Of a stretch of DNA of 8,378 bases, positions 6,251 through 8,378 are shown piece after piece (within the stretch, counting starts at the first letter, position 1; every line of letters begins with the position of its first letter). Both the position numbers and the translations under genes were made by a program. Origin of the DNA: Alphaproteobacteria bacterium (GTDB lineage: Bacteria; Pseudomonadota; Alphaproteobacteria; Micavibrionales; CSBR16-224); assembly GCA_007116755.1 (NCBI GenBank), contig SKHU01000230.1, positions 1 through 8,378 of the forward strand, in the 5' to 3' direction. The notes beneath the pieces are model-generated. The model was not told the DNA's origin. It did no database searches and saw only the letters and a list, made by a program, of their open reading frames with translations.

Positions 6251-6286
6251 GAAAAAGAAACGGCGGGAGATAAAATCCCCCGCCGT
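6251..6286 (-). terminator. Intrinsic terminator of the acyl-CoA dehydrogenase gene (possibly bidirectional)
   Basis: ACGGCGGG (6260-6267) pairs perfectly with CCCGCCGT (6279-6286). After one A-C mismatch, GAT/ATC (6269-6271, 6275-6277) adds three more pairs around an AAA loop. On the minus strand the hairpin is followed by TTCTTTTTC (complement of 6259-6251), giving a textbook rho-independent terminator 32 bases past the dehydrogenase stop. On the plus strand the following sequence is only weakly T-rich (TGATTTTATG at 6294-6303), so termination of the 5535 gene there is less certain. Confidence 0.85.
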
Positions 6287-6317
6287 AACCACATGATTTT
6301 ATGTCACTTGCGGTTTC

Positions 6318-8378
6318 TTATTTTTTCGGTGCTTTCTTTTTCACAGCCGCTTTTGCCGTTTTCGGCTTTGCGCCCTTTGTGCTTTTGGCGGAGGCGGTTG
6401 CGGCCTGTTTTGCCGCAGCGCGGTCTTCGCGCAGCTTTTGATTGCGTGCAGAGGGGAAAGCATCAACAGCAATCACCGCTTCGCGCGCAGCGTTGGCATC
6501 GCGGATCAGCTCGGCTTCTTTTTTGGTCAGGATTTTTGCCTTGACCGCCGCATTCAGATCTTTGCTTTCCAGCTTGCCGTCCTTGACCGCTGTCAGGATT
6601 TTCTTCTCCAGCGGCTCGGCGGCAACGACCTTCTTGAACGCATCTTCCAGAATGTAAAGCGGCTCTTTCTTGCCCACGGGGATGTGAATGCCGCCCGTCA
6701 GACGGTCGCGTGCGGGGCCGGGTTCGGAAACCAGCTTGGCCACTTCGTGATCCAGCTTGTCCGACGGCGCCTTGTTGCTATAGCGTCCGGCAAAGGGCAG
6801 CAGACGACGCGGCTGTGTCATCACCTTCAGAACCGCACCGACAAATCTGTTCGGATAATTGTCAAGCAGATCGTTCATGGCTTTTTCCGCATCGTGCAGC
6901 GATTGTTCCGCCGCCCATTTCATCAGCGGAATATCCTCTTTATGGCTGCCTTGCGATTCGAAATGGCGCAAAGTGGCCGAGGCCAGATACATATTGCTCA
7001 AGACATCGCCAAGACGCGCTGTCACGCGCTCTTTGCGCTTCAGCGTTCCGCCCAGCGTGGCGGCAGAGGCGTTGGCCAGCAGATTGAACTGTGCCGACAG
7101 CCTGTTGATGCGCTGATAGTAACGCTTGGTGTTCTTGTCTTTCGTCGGTGTGCGCGAAAGACGGCCGTTGGTCAGACCCAGCCACAGGCTGCGCCCCGTA
7201 TTCAGAATCGCGTTGAAAATATGGCCGACAAGATGACGCGTCAGCGCCTTTTCGTCGCCTTTTTCTGCGGCCTGAATCTGTTTGAGCATATAGGGGTGCG
7301 AGCGCACCATGCCCTGACCGAAAATAATCAGGTTGCGGGTCATGATATTTGCGCCTTCCACCGTAATGGCAATCGGGATGCCTTTATAGGCTTCGGCCAA
7401 AAGGTTGCCCGGCCCTTCACTGACGGATTTTCCGCCGTGAATATCCATTGCATCATTGACGGTTTGGCGCATTTTTTCCGTCAGATGGTATTTGACAATC
7501 GCTGACGGAATGGCGGGGCGTTCGCCGCGATCAACCATCTGTACCGTGGCGGTACGGGCGGCATCCATCATATAGGTCGTGCCGGCCATACGTGCCATCA
7601 CTTCCTCGACGCCTTCGAATTTTCCGATCGGCATGTTGAACTGGCGGCGGACGCGGCCATAGGCGCTGGTCAGGCGTGTTGCCATTTTCGCACCCGAAAC
7701 CGATTGTGCCGGCAGCGAGATCGAACGGCCGATGGCCAGAGATTCCATCAGCATTTTCCAGCCCTGTCCGGCGCGTTCCTTGCCGCCGATAATGTTGTCG
7801 ATCGGGATAAACACATCCTTCCCTTTGTTCGGGCCGTTCTGGAACGGCACGTTCATCGGGCGGTGGCGGTCGCCGATCTCAATGCCGTCAAGATCGGACG
7901 GAATCAGCGCACAGGTAATGCCGATATCTTTTTTGTCGCCCAGCAGACCGTCGGGATCTTCCATTTTAAAGGCCAGACCGATCAGCGTCGCTACAGGGCC
8001 GAGCGTGATATAGCGCTTGTCCCAGTTGATTTTGATGCCCAGCTCGCCTTTTTCGTTTTTGCAGACAACGCCCGTATCCGGCATGCCGCCCGCATCCGAT
8101 CCGGCATTCGGGCCGGTCAGGGCAAAACACGGGATTTCCTCGCCATTGGCCAGACGCGGCAGATAGTAATCTTTTTGATCCTGTGTACCGTATTCGTGAA
8201 TCAACTCGGCCGGGCCGAGAGAGTTGGGAACCATCACCGTCACGCCCGCTGTAATGCTGCGGGAGGACAGCTTCAGAACCACCTGCGAATGCCCGTAGGC
8301 GGAAAAGCCCAGCCCGTCATATTCTTCCGGCACGACCATGCCGAAGAATTTATTTTTCTTCATGAAATCCCAGATTTC
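6318..8378 (-). CDS. fadE: FadE-type acyl-CoA dehydrogenase, N-terminus beyond window edge
   Basis: FadE is the FAD-dependent acyl-CoA dehydrogenase that makes trans-2-enoyl-CoA in the first step of beta-oxidation. The frame stays open to the window edge: five codons before the ATG at 8363 encode EIWDF, joining MKKNKFFGMVVPEEYDGLGF as in E. coli FadE, so that ATG is internal. Counting from it, FadE-type blocks are LTGPNAGSDAGGMPDTGVV (82-100), NWDKRYITLGPVATLIGLAF (113-132), NVPFQNGPNKGKDVFIPID (171-189), MDIHGGK (306-312) and ITVEGANIMTRNLIIFGQG (333-351). Glu336 aligns with the usual catalytic-base position. From about 355 the DUF1974-type C-terminal domain follows, with RYYQRINRLSA (414-424), LKRKERVTARLGDVLSNMYL (441-460) and APSDKLDHEVAKL (532-544). 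The last ~42 residues (6321-6446) are a Lys/Ala-rich tail. No partner beta-oxidation genes are in view. Chain-length preference cannot be read. Confidence 0.96.
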   Translation of the reverse strand, partial: EIWDFMKKNKFFGMVVPEEYDGLGFSAYGHSQVVLKLSSRSITAGVTVMVPNSLGPAELIHEYGTQDQKDYYLPRLANGEEIPCFALTGPNAGSDAGGMPDTGVVCKNEKGELGIKINWDKRYITLGPVATLIGLAFKMEDPDGLLGDKKDIGITCALIPSDLDGIEIGDRHRPMNVPFQNGPNKGKDVFIPIDNIIGGKERAGQGWKMLMESLAIGRSISLPAQSVSGAKMATRLTSAYGRVRRQFNMPIGKFEGVEEVMARMAGTTYMMDAARTATVQMVDRGERPAIPSAIVKYHLTEKMRQTVNDAMDIHGGKSVSEGPGNLLAEAYKGIPIAITVEGANIMTRNLIIFGQGMVRSHPYMLKQIQAAEKGDEKALTRHLVGHIFNAILNTGRSLWLGLTNGRLSRTPTKDKNTKRYYQRINRLSAQFNLLANASAATLGGTLKRKERVTARLGDVLSNMYLASATLRHFESQGSHKEDIPLMKWAAEQSLHDAEKAMNDLLDNYPNRFVGAVLKVMTQPRRLLPFAGRYSNKAPSDKLDHEVAKLVSEPGPARDRLTGGIHIPVGKKEPLYILEDAFKKVVAAEPLEKKILTAVKDGKLESKDLNAAVKAKILTKKEAELIRDANAAREAVIAVDAFPSARNQKLREDRAAAKQAATASAKSTKGAKPKTAKAAVKKKAPKK
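6321..6446 (-). repeat. Low-complexity Lys/Ala-rich C-terminal tail of the dehydrogenase
   Basis: The final 42 codons encode almost only Ala, Lys, Thr, Pro, Ser and a few Arg, for example AKQAATASAK followed by STKGAKPKTAKAAVKKKAPKK. This resembles histone H1-like or nucleoid-protein tails rather than the end of E. coli FadE, which closes soon after a short charged segment. It starts after the VDAFPSAR segment, which lines up with the end of the conserved domain. It is probably disordered and strongly positive; its function is unknown. Confidence 0.75.

Noticed and set aside
6438..7505. Long plus-strand open frame (355 codons) inside the acyl-CoA dehydrogenase gene
   Set aside because: It is antisense to strongly conserved FadE blocks. 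Its translation is rich in Arg, Gln and His with no domain pattern, as expected from the complement of a coding strand.
1..8378. Mobile element, prophage, CRISPR array, tRNA or defence system
   Set aside because: No transposase or integrase motifs, terminal inverted repeats, spaced direct repeats, cloverleaf-like sequence or known defence domains were found. The genes are metabolic, regulatory or unknown.

Overview
The window looks like chromosomal DNA from an alphaproteobacterium. The main reason is a cytochrome c oxidase (aa3-type) operon in the order coxA-ctaB-(short ctaF-like ORF)-ctaG-coxC-DUF983. That order, including the 40-residue protein between ctaB and ctaG and the DUF983 gene after coxC, is typical of Alphaproteobacteria. 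No finer placement can be supported from sequence alone. The mixed-base coding style and the FadE-type acyl-CoA dehydrogenase would not contradict a deep or predatory alphaproteobacterial lineage, but that is only a guess.

Positions 1-3998 (+ strand) form one tightly packed transcription unit for building the terminal oxidase. It holds the catalytic subunit I (5' end outside the window), heme O synthase (ctaB), a tiny one-TM protein, the copper chaperone for CuB (ctaG/cox11), subunit III (coxC), and a zinc-ribbon membrane protein (DUF983) whose start overlaps the coxC stop. Together they supply the catalytic core, the farnesylated heme precursor and the CuB copper. SURF1, which often follows in related operons, is not here. 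The unit ends tail to tail, 2 bp from the next gene.

Positions 4001-4837 (- strand) encode a PP2C/PPM-like protein phosphatase. Its start codon lies inside a perfect TTAA-N7-TTAA sequence, the core of the CtrA cell-cycle regulator site. A divergent gene at 4921-5427 (+) encodes a small basic protein of unknown function. Another unknown soluble protein follows at 5535-6245 (+), behind a near-consensus sigma-70 promoter (TTGACA, 17 bp, TATAGT).

Positions 6318-8378 (- strand) hold most of a FadE-type acyl-CoA dehydrogenase (beta-oxidation). Its N-terminus lies beyond the window edge, and it carries an unusual Lys/Ala-rich, histone-H1-like C-terminal tail. A strong hairpin at 6260-6286, with a T-rich run on the minus strand, ends it. 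I saw no tRNA, rRNA, CRISPR array, insertion sequence or phage gene, and no gene-free stretch longer than about 110 bases. The window is mostly conserved housekeeping DNA. The least explained part is 4001-6245.
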